Assembly (NCBI RefSeq): GCF_004123805.1
Contig: NZ_RWJX01000002.1
Span: 62,001 to 126,000 of the forward strand
Reading direction: 5' to 3'
DNA length: 64,000 nucleotides
From: Cellulomonas endophytica
Lineage (GTDB): Bacteria > Actinomycetota > Actinomycetes > Actinomycetales > Cellulomonadaceae
Shown: piece by piece, positions 1-10,600 of the stretch
Numbering within the stretch: position 1 is the first letter of the stretch
Layout: each line of letters opens with the position of its first letter
The notes under the pieces: generated by a model
Seen by the model: the letters and a program-made list of their open reading frames with translations, nothing else
What the model was told of the DNA's origin: nothing
The model's database searches: none
Made by a program: the position numbers and the translations under genes

Positions 1-3000
1 CGCACGCGTGGGGCTGGTCCAACCTCAGCTTCCTGGACCGCCAGGGCCGCACCCACGAGCTGGACGCGGTGGTGGTGACCCGTGCCGGAGTCTTCGTGGT
101 GGAGCTGAAGCACTTCGCCGGCCGGATCACCGGCACGCAGCAGAATTGGCGCGTGACGTCACCGCGCGGCACCACCCGCAGCGAGAAGAACCCGTTCTGG
201 TTGACGGAGCTCAAGGGCAAGCGCCTGAAGTCGCTGCTGCAGGAGAACTCGAAGGTCGACCGCCGCCTGGTGCCCTTCGTCGACGCCCTGGTGGTGCTGC
301 ACGGTGAGCCCAGCGTGGTCGCCCTGCCCGACGACGCGGCGCACCACGTGGTGGCCCTCGACGGCTTCGACGTGACGTGGAAGGACCACGGGCTGCGGGC
401 GTTCCTGCGGCGCACGGCCGACAACAAGCAGCAGCGCGACCAGCACCTGGACCCGCATCACATGCGCGCGGTGGCGGCCATGATCAAGGACGCCGGGTTC
501 GTCCCGACCCCCAAGACGCGGACCGTGGGCCAGTACGTCCTGGACAAGGTGGACCCGCTGGGCAGCGGCCCGACGTGGCAGGACCTGCTGGCGCAGCACC
601 CGATGGTCGCCGGCGAGAAGGTCCGGATTCGCCTGTTCGACGTCCCGCCGGGGGCCAGCGAGCAGCAGCGCCGGGAGATCAGCGACGCCGCGCGCCGCGA
701 GTACCACCTGACGAGCACCATGCTCCACCCGGGGATCGTGCGCCCGCGCGACATCGTCCAGACGGAGTCCGGCGCGGCGCTCCTGTTCCAGCACGACCCC
801 GCCGAGCTCCCGCTCGACGAGTGGCTGACCACCCACGCCGAGCAGCTCGACCTCGACGCCCGCCTCGCCGTCGTCCGTGAGGTCGGCGAGACGCTGGCGT
901 GGGCGCACCAGCAGCGACTCACCCACCGGGCGCTGACGCCGGCGCAGGTCACGGTGCGCGGCGAGCCGGGGCGCGGGGCTCAAGTCGGCATCCGCGACTG
1001 GATGACGGGCGCCCGCGAGGCCGGCACGACGACGACCACGCAGACCTACTTGTCCGCGGGCGTCGACGACGTCGTCGGGCTCGTGGACCAGGCGCGGTAC
1101 GTGTACCTGGCCCCCGAGCAGTGGCACCGCGGAGAGGAGGCCGACGTCCCGCCGATCCCGCTGGACGTGTACGGCTTCGGGGCCGTGGCGCACCTGGTGC
1201 TCACCGGGCGGCCGCCGGCGGCGACCATGGCCGAGGTCATGCGGCTTCGCGAGTCCGGCGCGATGGGCCTCGACCCGGCGGTCGCGGCGCCAACGCTCCC
1301 CGAGTCGTTCGCGTCCGCGGTGCTGCACGCCACCGCGTTCGACGAGGAGCTGCGCACCGCGACGGTCGCCGACGTCCTGGCCGAGCTCGAGAAGGCCTAC
1401 GAGGACGCCACGGCCCCCTCTCCGACGTCGCGGCCGTCGATCGACCCGGCGGACGCCACCAAGGGCGACGTCCTGCACGTCGACGGGCAGGAGCGGTTCG
1501 AGGTGGTCCGCCGCCGCGGGACCGGCGGGACGGGCGTGGCGCTGGAGGTCGTGGACTACGTGCGCGGCCAGGAGGGCCTGGTCCTGAAGGTCGCGCGCGA
1601 CGAGCGGGCCGAGGCCCGGCTGCGCGCCGAGGCCGAGCTCCTGGCCCGGGTGGGCAGCCGCCGGCGCCACGTGGTCGAGCTGCTCGACGGCCCGCTGGAG
1701 GTCAACGGCCGCATCGCCCTGCTCATGTCCGACGCGGGCGACCAGACGCTCGCCGCGTGGCTGGCAGCCGAGGGGCGCCTGTCTCTGGAGTACCTGGAGC
1801 GCTGGGGCACCCAGCTGCTGGACGCCGTGGCGCACCTGGACGGGCTCGGGGTGTTCCACCGCGACGTGAAGCCCGCAAACCTGGCGATCGCCCCCGACCC
1901 GGGGTCGCGCCGGCAGTCCCTCACGCTGTTCGACCTGTCGTTGGCCGCGGAGCCGCTGACCGATAAGGGGTCAGGCACCCGGGACTACATGGACCCGTTC
2001 CTGGCGGACCGGTCGCAGTTCGACGGCGCCGCCGAGCGCTGGTCGGTCGCGGTGACGCTGTTCCAGATGGCCACCAACGTGCTGCCGTGGTGGACCAAGG
2101 GCAACGACCACCCGCTGGACGCGAAGGACACCCTCGCCTTCGCGGAGGCCACGTTCGTCGACGAGCTCGTGGCCCCGCGTCTCGACGCCTTCTTCCGCCA
2201 CGCGCTCGCCTCGCGCCCCGCGGACCGGCCGGGCTCGACCGGCGCCCTCGCCGAGGCGTGGCGGGCCGTCTTCGCCGACCTGGACGTGCAGGAGGACGAG
2301 GACCAGCTGGCGACGCTGGCCGCGGAGGCGGCCGCGGCGTCCCTGGACACCCCACTGGACCGGGCCGGTCTGACCGCCCGTGCGCTGTCGGGCCTGCGCT
2401 CGCTGCGTGCCGGCACGGTGCGAGATCTGCTGGCGCGCCCGACCATGGAGATCAACCAGCTCAAGGGCCTGGGCGAGCGGTACCGCAAGGAGATCCAGGC
2501 CCGCGTCCGCGAGTGGCGCAGCCTGCTCACGGACCCCGAGACCACGCTCGACGGCGACGGCGGGGGCACGCAGTTCGGCACTGGGTCGGTCGAGCACCTG
2601 GTGGGTCGGTTCCTCAAGACCGCCAAGGGCGCTGGGGACACCCCGGTGGCGCGGCTCCTGCTGGGCGCCGACGACCACGACGACGTCCTGTGGCCGACGC
2701 TGCCCGAGGTCGCCGCGCTCACGGGCACGGAGCGGGCCGACGTCACCGCCGAGCTCGCGGTGCGCGTGCAGGGCTGGCGCCGCACCAAGGTCCAGCGCGA
2801 GCTGCGCGACCAGCTGCTGGCGTCGATCGACGCGCTGGAGGGCGTGGCGACGCTCGACGAGGTCGTCGACGCCGTGCTGCGCGAGCACGGGTCGACGCTG
2901 CGCGACGCGCCGCGTCGCCGCCGGGCCGCTGGCCTGGTGCGCGCGCTGGTGGAGCTCGAGTCGTTCGACGACGCCCCGCGCGTAGTGCACCGGCGCAGCC

Positions 3001-4079
3001 GCACGGACGGCTCCGGCTCCTCGGTCCTGCTCGCCGCGGCCGGCGAGGACGACCGCTCTGAGGAGCTGCTGACGCTCGCCGCCGGGCTCGGCACCAAGGC
3101 CGACGTGCTCGCTTCGCAGGGAGCCCCGCTCCCCGACGCCCGCGGCCGCACCGAGCTCGACGCCGTGGCCGGCAGCGATGCGCTGTCCCCGGCGCGACGC
3201 CTGTCCCTGGCTGCCGCGGCGTCGGCCACGGCCGCGCTGTCCGCCTACGCCGAGATCACCCCGCGCGACCTGGACTGGCGGCTGGCCGTCGCGGCGGTGC
3301 TGTCCGGGCAGGGGTTGCGCACCATCGAGGTCGCCGGGATCCGGCGGCGCGTGCGCGGCCGGTTCCCGTGGCTGCCCGAGGACGCGGTGCCCTCCGGAGC
3401 CGAGCTCAGCCAGGCCGTGCAGCAGGTGGCGCCGGCGCTCGTGCGCCACGGCGACACCTTCGAGCTGAGCGAGACGAGCCACCCCAGCACGGCCAGCAGC
3501 ACGCTGACCTCGATCACCGCGACGCGCACGTCCACGGTCCCGCAGGTCCTCGCGGTGCTGCAGCGCTCGGTGGAGACGCGGTCGGGCCTCCTGCTCGCCG
3601 TCACCCCGGAGCGGCACGAGCACGCCTCCCAGCAGCTGGCCGCGGCCGTGCCCGGCCTCGTGGTGCTCGACGTCGCCGATGCGCTGGTCCGCGAGGCGCG
3701 CCGCGTGGCCGACGAGGACGGGGCCGACTGGTCGTTCGTGCTGGGCGCCGACGCCGAGCCCGACGGCTCCCCGCTGCGCAGCCAGCTGCACGAGTTCCTC
3801 GAGGCGGCAGTCGACGCCGTCTGGGAGCAGGTGGTCAGCACCGACGCCCCGCTGCTCCTGGTCCACGCCGGCCCGCTGCTGCGGCACGGCTTCGAGGACC
3901 GCCTGGACCACCTGCTCGACCTGGCGACCGCTCGCCGCGCCGCCCGGTGGGTCTTGGCCCCCCGCCCGTCGTCGAGCGGCGTCCCGCTGCTGGACGGGCA
4001 CCCCGTGCCGGTCGGCGCCGGCCGCTGGACGGATCTGCCCGCCGACCCCCTCCCCACGCTGACTGGAGCACCCTCGTGA
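1..4079 (+). CDS. pglW: PglW, NERD plus double kinase-domain protein of type 2 BREX (5' partial)
   Basis: Serine/threonine kinase component of the Pgl/type 2 BREX phage-defence system. The frame is already open at base 3, so the true start lies outside the window; 1358 residues are visible. A NERD nuclease-like domain comes first, with an Asp at 63-65 and an E-L-K motif at 102-110. A first kinase-like domain follows and looks dead: its catalytic loop reads HRA (924-932) instead of HRD and no DFG is evident. The second kinase domain looks active: VLKVA lysine at 1587-1589, HRDVKPAN from 1857, and FDLS in place of DFG. The C-terminal half has no recognisable motif. The stop overlaps the start of pglX. 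Identity rests on this architecture plus the pglXYZ neighbours. Confidence 0.9.
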   Translation, partial: HAWGWSNLSFLDRQGRTHELDAVVVTRAGVFVVELKHFAGRITGTQQNWRVTSPRGTTRSEKNPFWLTELKGKRLKSLLQENSKVDRRLVPFVDALVVLHGEPSVVALPDDAAHHVVALDGFDVTWKDHGLRAFLRRTADNKQQRDQHLDPHHMRAVAAMIKDAGFVPTPKTRTVGQYVLDKVDPLGSGPTWQDLLAQHPMVAGEKVRIRLFDVPPGASEQQRREISDAARREYHLTSTMLHPGIVRPRDIVQTESGAALLFQHDPAELPLDEWLTTHAEQLDLDARLAVVREVGETLAWAHQQRLTHRALTPAQVTVRGEPGRGAQVGIRDWMTGAREAGTTTTTQTYLSAGVDDVVGLVDQARYVYLAPEQWHRGEEADVPPIPLDVYGFGAVAHLVLTGRPPAATMAEVMRLRESGAMGLDPAVAAPTLPESFASAVLHATAFDEELRTATVADVLAELEKAYEDATAPSPTSRPSIDPADATKGDVLHVDGQERFEVVRRRGTGGTGVALEVVDYVRGQEGLVLKVARDERAEARLRAEAELLARVGSRRRHVVELLDGPLEVNGRIALLMSDAGDQTLAAWLAAEGRLSLEYLERWGTQLLDAVAHLDGLGVFHRDVKPANLAIAPDPGSRRQSLTLFDLSLAAEPLTDKGSGTRDYMDPFLADRSQFDGAAERWSVAVTLFQMATNVLPWWTKGNDHPLDAKDTLAFAEATFVDELVAPRLDAFFRHALASRPADRPGSTGALAEAWRAVFADLDVQEDEDQLATLAAEAAAASLDTPLDRAGLTARALSGLRSLRAGTVRDLLARPTMEINQLKGLGERYRKEIQARVREWRSLLTDPETTLDGDGGGTQFGTGSVEHLVGRFLKTAKGAGDTPVARLLLGADDHDDVLWPTLPEVAALTGTERADVTAELAVRVQGWRRTKVQRELRDQLLASIDALEGVATLDEVVDAVLREHGSTLRDAPRRRRAAGLVRALVELESFDDAPRVVHRRSRTDGSGSSVLLAAAGEDDRSEELLTLAAGLGTKADVLASQGAPLPDARGRTELDAVAGSDALSPARRLSLAAAASATAALSAYAEITPRDLDWRLAVAAVLSGQGLRTIEVAGIRRRVRGRFPWLPEDAVPSGAELSQAVQQVAPALVRHGDTFELSETSHPSTASSTLTSITATRTSTVPQVLAVLQRSVETRSGLLLAVTPERHEHASQQLAAAVPGLVVLDVADALVREARRVADEDGADWSFVLGADAEPDGSPLRSQLHEFLEAAVDAVWEQVVSTDAPLLLVHAGPLLRHGFEDRLDHLLDLATARRAARWVLAPRPSSSGVPLLDGHPVPVGAGRWTDLPADPLPTLTGAPS

Positions 4080-7000
4080 TGGACACCGCCGCACTGCTGA
4101 AGGACCTGCGGGGGCTGCTCAAGACCGTCGTCGCAGACCTCACCGAGCGAGCTGAGGACCCCTCGGTGCCTTGGTCGCACACGCTCAAGGACGAGTTCGA
4201 GTCGGCGATCTCGGCTGACCGCACCGCGGCGCCGTGGATCAGTTGGCGCGACGACCGCCTCGACCAGAGCGCCGTGGCCTGGCTCCTTGCTTGCATCTTC
4301 TTGCGCTACTGCGAGGACAACGGGCTTCTTGCGGGAGCCCGGACGCCATCAGGCATCCCGGGACCCTGGATCGCGGGTGCGACCGAGGGGCCTGCTGGTG
4401 ACCTCGTCCGACGAGCTCAGGAGAACGAGGACGCGTACTTCGAGGACCACCGCGCCGACAACCACGGGGACTGGCTCCGCGACGCCTTCGGTGCGCTTCA
4501 GTCCACACCGGCTGGCGCTGCGCTCCTCGACCGACGCCACAACCCTGTCTGGTCGATCAGCCTCTCCGGGCACGTCGCCAAGGCGCTGATCGACTTCTTC
4601 CGAGAGCGTGAGGTCGACGGCACGCTGAAGCGGTCGTTCGCCACCGACCCCGGCGACACCCGATTCCTCGGTGACGTCTACCAAAACCTCTCCGAGCACG
4701 CAAGGGACACGTACGCCCTGCTCCAGACCCCCGACTTCGTCGAGGAGCTGATCCTCGACCGGACGCTCGACCCGGCACTCGACGAGTTCGGGATCGACGG
4801 CTTCCGGATGATCGACCCGACCTGCGGCTCCGGGCACTTCCTCCTCGGCGCCTTCGGTCGGATCGTCGGCCGCTGGGAGGCCGAGCGGCCCGACCTCGAC
4901 GCGCGTGAGCGTGTGGCCCGAGCGCTGCGCAGCGTCAACGGCGTGGACCTGAACCCCTTCGCCTCGGCGATCGCGAAATTCCGTCTTACGATCGCGGCAC
5001 TGCAGGCATGCGGCGAGCAGTCCCTCGTGGGCGCCCCTCGGTTCGAGATGCGAGTCGCGGTCGGCGACTCCCTCCTCGGTGCACAGGGCCGGCAGGGCGA
5101 GCTCAACCTCCTCAGCACGCACGACGCGTTCACGTACGAGACCGAGGACCTCGGCGACTACGCGAGCATCCTCGAGCAGGGGCAGTACCACGTCGTCGTG
5201 GGGAACCCTCCGTACATCACGGTGAAGGACAAGGCCCTCAACACGGCCTACCGCCTGGCCTACCCGACCTGTCACCGCCAGTACGCGCTCACGGTGCCCT
5301 TCATGGAGCTCTTCTTCCGCCTGGCGGTGCCCGCGGGACCGCTGAACGGGGCTGGTTACGTCGGTCAGATCACCTCGAACTCCTTCATGAAGCGCGAGTT
5401 CGGCGTCAAGGTGATCGAGGGCCTCCTCTCGGGGCGCGACCTGGGCACCCGGGTCGACCTCGTCGACGTCATCGACACCTCCGGCGCCTACATCCCGGGC
5501 CATGGGACACCGACGGTCATCCTGGTGGGCCGGCGCCGAACTCCGACGAACGAACCGGTCAACACGATCCTGGGAGTCCGCGGAGAACCCGGACAGCCTC
5601 AGGACCCCCGCCAAGGGCTGGTCTGGAGTGAGATCCGCGACCACCTCGACGATGGTTCTTTCAACGGCAGCTACGTGACGGTCCGCCCCACCGATCGTGC
5701 AACGCTGTCCAAGCATCCGTGGTCGCTGGCTGGTGGCATCTCTCAAGCGGTCGTCGAGCAAATCGAGGGCGCGGCTTTTCGAACCCTCGGTGATGCAATC
5801 GAGCGTAATATAGGTGGTGCGATCCGGGCGGGGGCGGACGAGGCCTACATGCGTCCGCGCCTCGTCGCGCGGGAGGCGCACGTCGCAGCGCGCTTTCGAC
5901 CATTCGTGATCGGCGAAGACGTCCGAGACTACAGCTGGAGCGCATCCGACCTGATCGCCTTTCCGTACGACGACGACCTCCGCGCTGACGGCGCGCTCGA
6001 CACGGTTCTCTGGCCGTGGCGAACGCCCCTGGCTCGACGTACGACCTTCAAAGGGTCGATGGCCGACGCCGGGCTGCGCTGGTCCGCGTACATGCAGTTC
6101 ACGAAATGGGCGATCACAGCCCCGATGTCCATCACGTTTGCGGAAGTGGCGACGCACAACCACTTCGTGCTGGATCGGGGCGGGAAGGTTTTCAAGCAGA
6201 CGGCACCGGTGATCAAGTTGCCAGAAGGGGCCAGCGAGGACGATCACCTCGCGCTCCTCGCGGTGCTAAATAGCAGCACCGCGTGCTTTTGGCTTAAGCA
6301 GGTCAGCCACAACAAGGGCAGCACCGTCGACACCAAGGGCGCGAGACAGACTCTCGCGCCGTGGGAGGACTTCTACCAATTCGGCGGTACGAAGCTTCAG
6401 AAATTTCCACTCCCGCAAACGTGCCAGTTGGAACGTGGTCGGACTCTCGACTCGCTCGCGCAGCGCCTCGCAGCGAATCACCCGTCCGCCGTCCTACGGG
6501 GGCACCTTCGTGACCTGCCCGCAACCCTCAGCGCCTCGAAAGCCTCGTCCGCCACGCTTCGTGCTGCGATGGCATTCCAACAAGAAGAACTTGACTGGGC
6601 CATCTACCGCGAGTTCGGGTTGGTCGACGAGCCGCTCACCTACGAGTCGTCAGACGTCGACGAGCTCGAGCTCGGACAGCGTGCCTTCGAGGTCGTGCTC
6701 GCGCGGTCCGGCGAGGACACCGCCTGGTTCGACCGTCATGGGTCGACGCCCACCACCGAGCTCCCCGCCTCGTGGCCCGCCGGCTACCGGGCGCTCGTCG
6801 AGCGGCGGCTGGAGGTCATCGCGTCGAATCCGCAGATCGCGCTGCTGGAGCGGCCCGAGTACAAGCGGCGGTGGGCCTCGGCGACGTGGGAGGAGCTCGA
6901 GCGCCGGGCCCTGACCGAGGCCCTCCTCGACAAGCTCGATGAGCCGTCCCTGTGGGGCTCAGGCCTGCAGCCGCAGGTCCGGACAGTCGCCGAGCTCGCC

Positions 7001-7675
7001 GACCTGCTGCGCGCCGACGCGTCGGTCGCCGCGATGGTGCGGCGACTCGTCGGGCGGGAGGACGCCGACGTCACGGCGACGCTGCAGCAGGTCGCGCTCG
7101 GCGAGGCCGTGCCGTACCTGGCGTCGCTGCGCTACAAGCCCACGGGTATCGAGAAGTACCGCGCCTGGCAGGAGGTCTGGGACCTGCAGCGCCTGGAGGA
7201 CCGGATCGACGCCGGCGCGCCCGGCACCCGCCCCGAGGTCCCCGCGCCGCCCAAGTACAAGCCCGCGGACTTCTTGCGCAACGAGCACTGGCGCGCCCGC
7301 GGCAAGTTAGACGTGCCCAAGGAGCGCTTCGTGCTCTACCCGGGCGTCTCGCGCCAGGGCGACCCCACCGCCGTCCTCGGCTGGGCCGGGTGGGACCACG
7401 CGCAGCAGGGGCTCGCGCTGGCCTCGTTGGTCAGCGAGGTCCGCGCCAGCAGCGTCGTCGGCGACGTCGTGCCGCTGCTGGCCGGCATCACCGAGCTCGA
7501 GCCGTGGGTCGAGCAGTGGCACGCCGAGCTGCTCCCTGAGTACGGGTTCAGCCCGGCCGAGTCGCTGCGGCAGTTCCTGGACCAGCAGTTCGACGAGGAG
7601 CAGACCACGCGGGCCGACGTCACGGCCTGGACCCCGCCGGCCCCCACGCGGGGACGCAAGCGCAAGGAGACCTGA
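4079..7675 (+). CDS. pglX: PglX, N6-adenine DNA methyltransferase of type 2 BREX
   Basis: Class I adenine methyltransferase of 1198 residues, of the size expected for BREX PglX; in known systems it marks host DNA at a non-palindromic site and is required for phage exclusion. The SAM-binding motif DPTCGSGHF is at residues 246-254 and the catalytic NPPY at 376-379. The target-recognition region, about residues 540-850, is visibly richer in A and T than the flanks. The ATG overlaps the pglW stop by one base; a GTG three bases upstream (4076) sits better after the GGAG at 4065-4068 and could be the real start. The longer reading frame reaching back to 3368 is antisense to nothing but lies inside pglW, so it is not coding. 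No long homopolymer tract is present. Confidence 0.93.
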   Translation: MDTAALLKDLRGLLKTVVADLTERAEDPSVPWSHTLKDEFESAISADRTAAPWISWRDDRLDQSAVAWLLACIFLRYCEDNGLLAGARTPSGIPGPWIAGATEGPAGDLVRRAQENEDAYFEDHRADNHGDWLRDAFGALQSTPAGAALLDRRHNPVWSISLSGHVAKALIDFFREREVDGTLKRSFATDPGDTRFLGDVYQNLSEHARDTYALLQTPDFVEELILDRTLDPALDEFGIDGFRMIDPTCGSGHFLLGAFGRIVGRWEAERPDLDARERVARALRSVNGVDLNPFASAIAKFRLTIAALQACGEQSLVGAPRFEMRVAVGDSLLGAQGRQGELNLLSTHDAFTYETEDLGDYASILEQGQYHVVVGNPPYITVKDKALNTAYRLAYPTCHRQYALTVPFMELFFRLAVPAGPLNGAGYVGQITSNSFMKREFGVKVIEGLLSGRDLGTRVDLVDVIDTSGAYIPGHGTPTVILVGRRRTPTNEPVNTILGVRGEPGQPQDPRQGLVWSEIRDHLDDGSFNGSYVTVRPTDRATLSKHPWSLAGGISQAVVEQIEGAAFRTLGDAIERNIGGAIRAGADEAYMRPRLVAREAHVAARFRPFVIGEDVRDYSWSASDLIAFPYDDDLRADGALDTVLWPWRTPLARRTTFKGSMADAGLRWSAYMQFTKWAITAPMSITFAEVATHNHFVLDRGGKVFKQTAPVIKLPEGASEDDHLALLAVLNSSTACFWLKQVSHNKGSTVDTKGARQTLAPWEDFYQFGGTKLQKFPLPQTCQLERGRTLDSLAQRLAANHPSAVLRGHLRDLPATLSASKASSATLRAAMAFQQEELDWAIYREFGLVDEPLTYESSDVDELELGQRAFEVVLARSGEDTAWFDRHGSTPTTELPASWPAGYRALVERRLEVIASNPQIALLERPEYKRRWASATWEELERRALTEALLDKLDEPSLWGSGLQPQVRTVAELADLLRADASVAAMVRRLVGREDADVTATLQQVALGEAVPYLASLRYKPTGIEKYRAWQEVWDLQRLEDRIDAGAPGTRPEVPAPPKYKPADFLRNEHWRARGKLDVPKERFVLYPGVSRQGDPTAVLGWAGWDHAQQGLALASLVSEVRASSVVGDVVPLLAGITELEPWVEQWHAELLPEYGFSPAESLRQFLDQQFDEEQTTRADVTAWTPPAPTRGRKRKET

Positions 7676-10600
7676 TGAGCTCGGCCCAGCTGCTGCGGGA
7701 CGTGATCGACGTCCCCGAGCGGATCAACTCCTCCGACTTCGTCATCCAGCTGCACTCGGGCGTCGAGCACGCCCAGAAGACGCTCGACGAGTACGTGGTC
7801 ACCGAGTCGATCGCCGACGCGTTCGACCAGGCGCTGGGCCTGATCGGCAGCGCGCTGCGCGGGCGGTCCGCCACCGGCGCGTTCATCCACGGGTCGTTCG
7901 GCTCCGGCAAGTCGCATTTCATGGCGACCATGCACCTGCTGCTCGCCGGCAACCCCCATGCCCGGGCGCTCACCGGCCTGCAGCACGTCGTCGCGCGGCA
8001 CGACGCCACGCTGGGCAAGAAGTTTCTGTCCGTCGACTACCACCTGCTCGAGAAGCAGTCGGTGGAGCACGCCCTCTTCTCCGGCTACCTCGACACCGTC
8101 ACGGCGCTGCACCCCGACGCCGCGCCGCCCGTGCTGCACCGCTCGGACTCCCTGCTGGTGGACGCCGCGAAGCTCCGCGCCCAGATGGGCGACGAGTCGT
8201 TCTTCGCCGGGCTCGGCCCCTGGGCCGGTGGCGTGCAGGCCTCCGGCGGCGGGTTCGGCTCCCGCGTGCAGCGCTCGCCGGCCCAGCGGTTCGACGAGGC
8301 CCTGGTGGCGCTGCCCGGCGACACCAACCGTGACGGCCTGGTCAAGGCGCTCATGGCAACGTACTTCACCGGCTACGCCCGTAGCGGCGACTGGCTCGAG
8401 ATCTCCACCGGTCTCGGCGCCATGACCGAGCACGCCCGCTCGCTCGGCTACGACGGCCTGGTCCTCTTCCTCGACGAGCTCGTGCTCTGGCTCAGCCAGC
8501 GCCTGAGCAACGCCGAGTTCGTCAACACCGAGGTCTCCAAGATCTCCAAGCTCGTGGAGACCGAGCAGGCCAACCTCGCGGTGCCGCTCATCTCCTTCAT
8601 CGCCCGGCAGCGCGAGCTCAAGGACTTCCTCGGCGACCGCTACACCGGCGCGGAGAAGTCGAGCATCGCGGACAGCTTCGCGTTCTTCGAGGGCCGCTTC
8701 AACAAGATCGACCTCGCGGCCGCCGACCTCCCGGTGATCGTCCACAAGCGGCTCCTGGAGCCCAAGGACGACGCCGCTGCGGCAGCCCTGAGCCGCGCCC
8801 TGGACGCCGTGAAGGCCAACCGCCCGGCGTGGAACGCGCTCCTGAGCGGCGAGTCCCGCGCGGACGAGGCGTCGTTCCGCCTGGTATACCCGTTCTCCCC
8901 CGCGCTGATCGACGCGCTCGTCGCGCTGTCGACGCTGCTCCAGCGCGACCGCACGGCCCTGAAGATCCTGTCCGAGCTCCTATCCCGTGGGCGCGAGGAG
9001 CTCACCGTCGACGACGTCGTACCCATCGGCGACCTGTTCGACCTCGTGCTGCTCGAGAGCGCCCTGTCTCCGCAGGTCGCCCGCCGGTTCACCAACGCCA
9101 AGACGTTCTGGGAGCAGAAGCTGCGCCCGCTGCTGCTGCAGCAGGCCGGCATCCGACTCGACGAGGTCGCGGCCCAGCCTCGGCAGAGCGCCTACCGCGT
9201 GCGCGAGCGCCTGGCCAAGACCCTCCTGGTCGCCGAGATCGCGCCCGACGCGACGTCGTTGAAGAACCTCACCGCCAGCCGCATCTCCGCACTGAACTTC
9301 GGGTCGGTGCGCGCGATGATCGCCGGCCAGGAGGCCCTGCAGGTCCTCGGCTGGGTCAAGCAGTGGGCCAGCCACCTCCCGGAGATCACGCTCGGGTCGG
9401 GCGCCGACCCCGTCATCGGCCTGACGCTGTCCGAGGTCGACGTCGAGTCGGTGGTCCAGCGGGTCGAGTCCGTCGACACCCCCGACGAGCGCCGCGCCCT
9501 GCTCAAGTCGATGCTGTCCGGCGCCGTCGGTCTGCCCCAACCCGACGGCGCCGCGCTGCCCAAGCCGCACGAGCACGTGTGGCGCGGCAGCCGCCGCCAG
9601 GTCGACGTCCTGTTCGGCAACATCCGCGACGACCGCTCGCTGCGCGACGACCAGCTCCGTACCGAGAACGGCCGCTGGCGCCTGGTGGTCGACTACCCGT
9701 TCGACGACGACTCCAGCCGGCGGCCCGCCGACGACTTCGCCCGGCTCGAGGGCCTGCGCGCCGCGGGGCTCGCGTCGGACACCATCGCGTGGATCCCCTA
9801 CTTCTTCACCGCCGAGCGCATGGACAGCGTCGGCCGCCTGGTCCAGCTCGAGCACCTGCTCACCGGGCAGCGGTTCGAGCAGAACGCCGAGCACCTGGCC
9901 CAGGCCGACCGCGCCACCGCGCGCCGCCAGCTCGAGGGGCAGCGCGAGACGCTGCGGGCCCAGGTCAACGACGCGCTGCGGCAGGCGTACGGGCTGACCA
10001 AGCCCGAGCCGTCCGACGTCGACCAGGACAGCGCCGGGCACACCATGTTCGCCTCGCTGCGGCCCGGGCTGGTCATCGACAAGCCGTCGGCCGCGACGCT
10101 CGCCGAGGGCTTGGCCAAGGTGCTGGACCAGGCGCTCACCCACCAGTACCCCGACCACCCGCGGTTCGAGCCGTCCGGCCTCGAGATCACCGCCGCCGAC
10201 GTGAGCAAGACCCTGGCCGCGGTGCACGAGACCCTGCGCACCCCGACCCAGCGGCTCGACACCGTCGACAAGACCCGCGCCGCGCTCCTGCGCCGCGTGG
10301 TGCCTGCGCTGCGGCTCGGGGAGGCCCGAGACAACGTCCTCGCGGTGGGTGCCGAGTCCTTCGGCTGGTGGCGCGAGATGTCCAGCTGGGCCCAGGAGTC
10401 CGCCGACGCGCAGGGCGCGGTGCAGGTGGGGGTGCTGCGCACCCACCTGCGCGACCTCGGGCTGGCACGCCACGTCGAGGACCTGCTGCTGCTGACCTGG
10501 GCGGCGCTCGCCGACCGGCAGTTCCGCCGCCACGGCGCCGTGATCCCCGACCCGGGCATCGGGCAGCTCGGCGACGACGTCGTGCTGCTCCTGCCCGACC

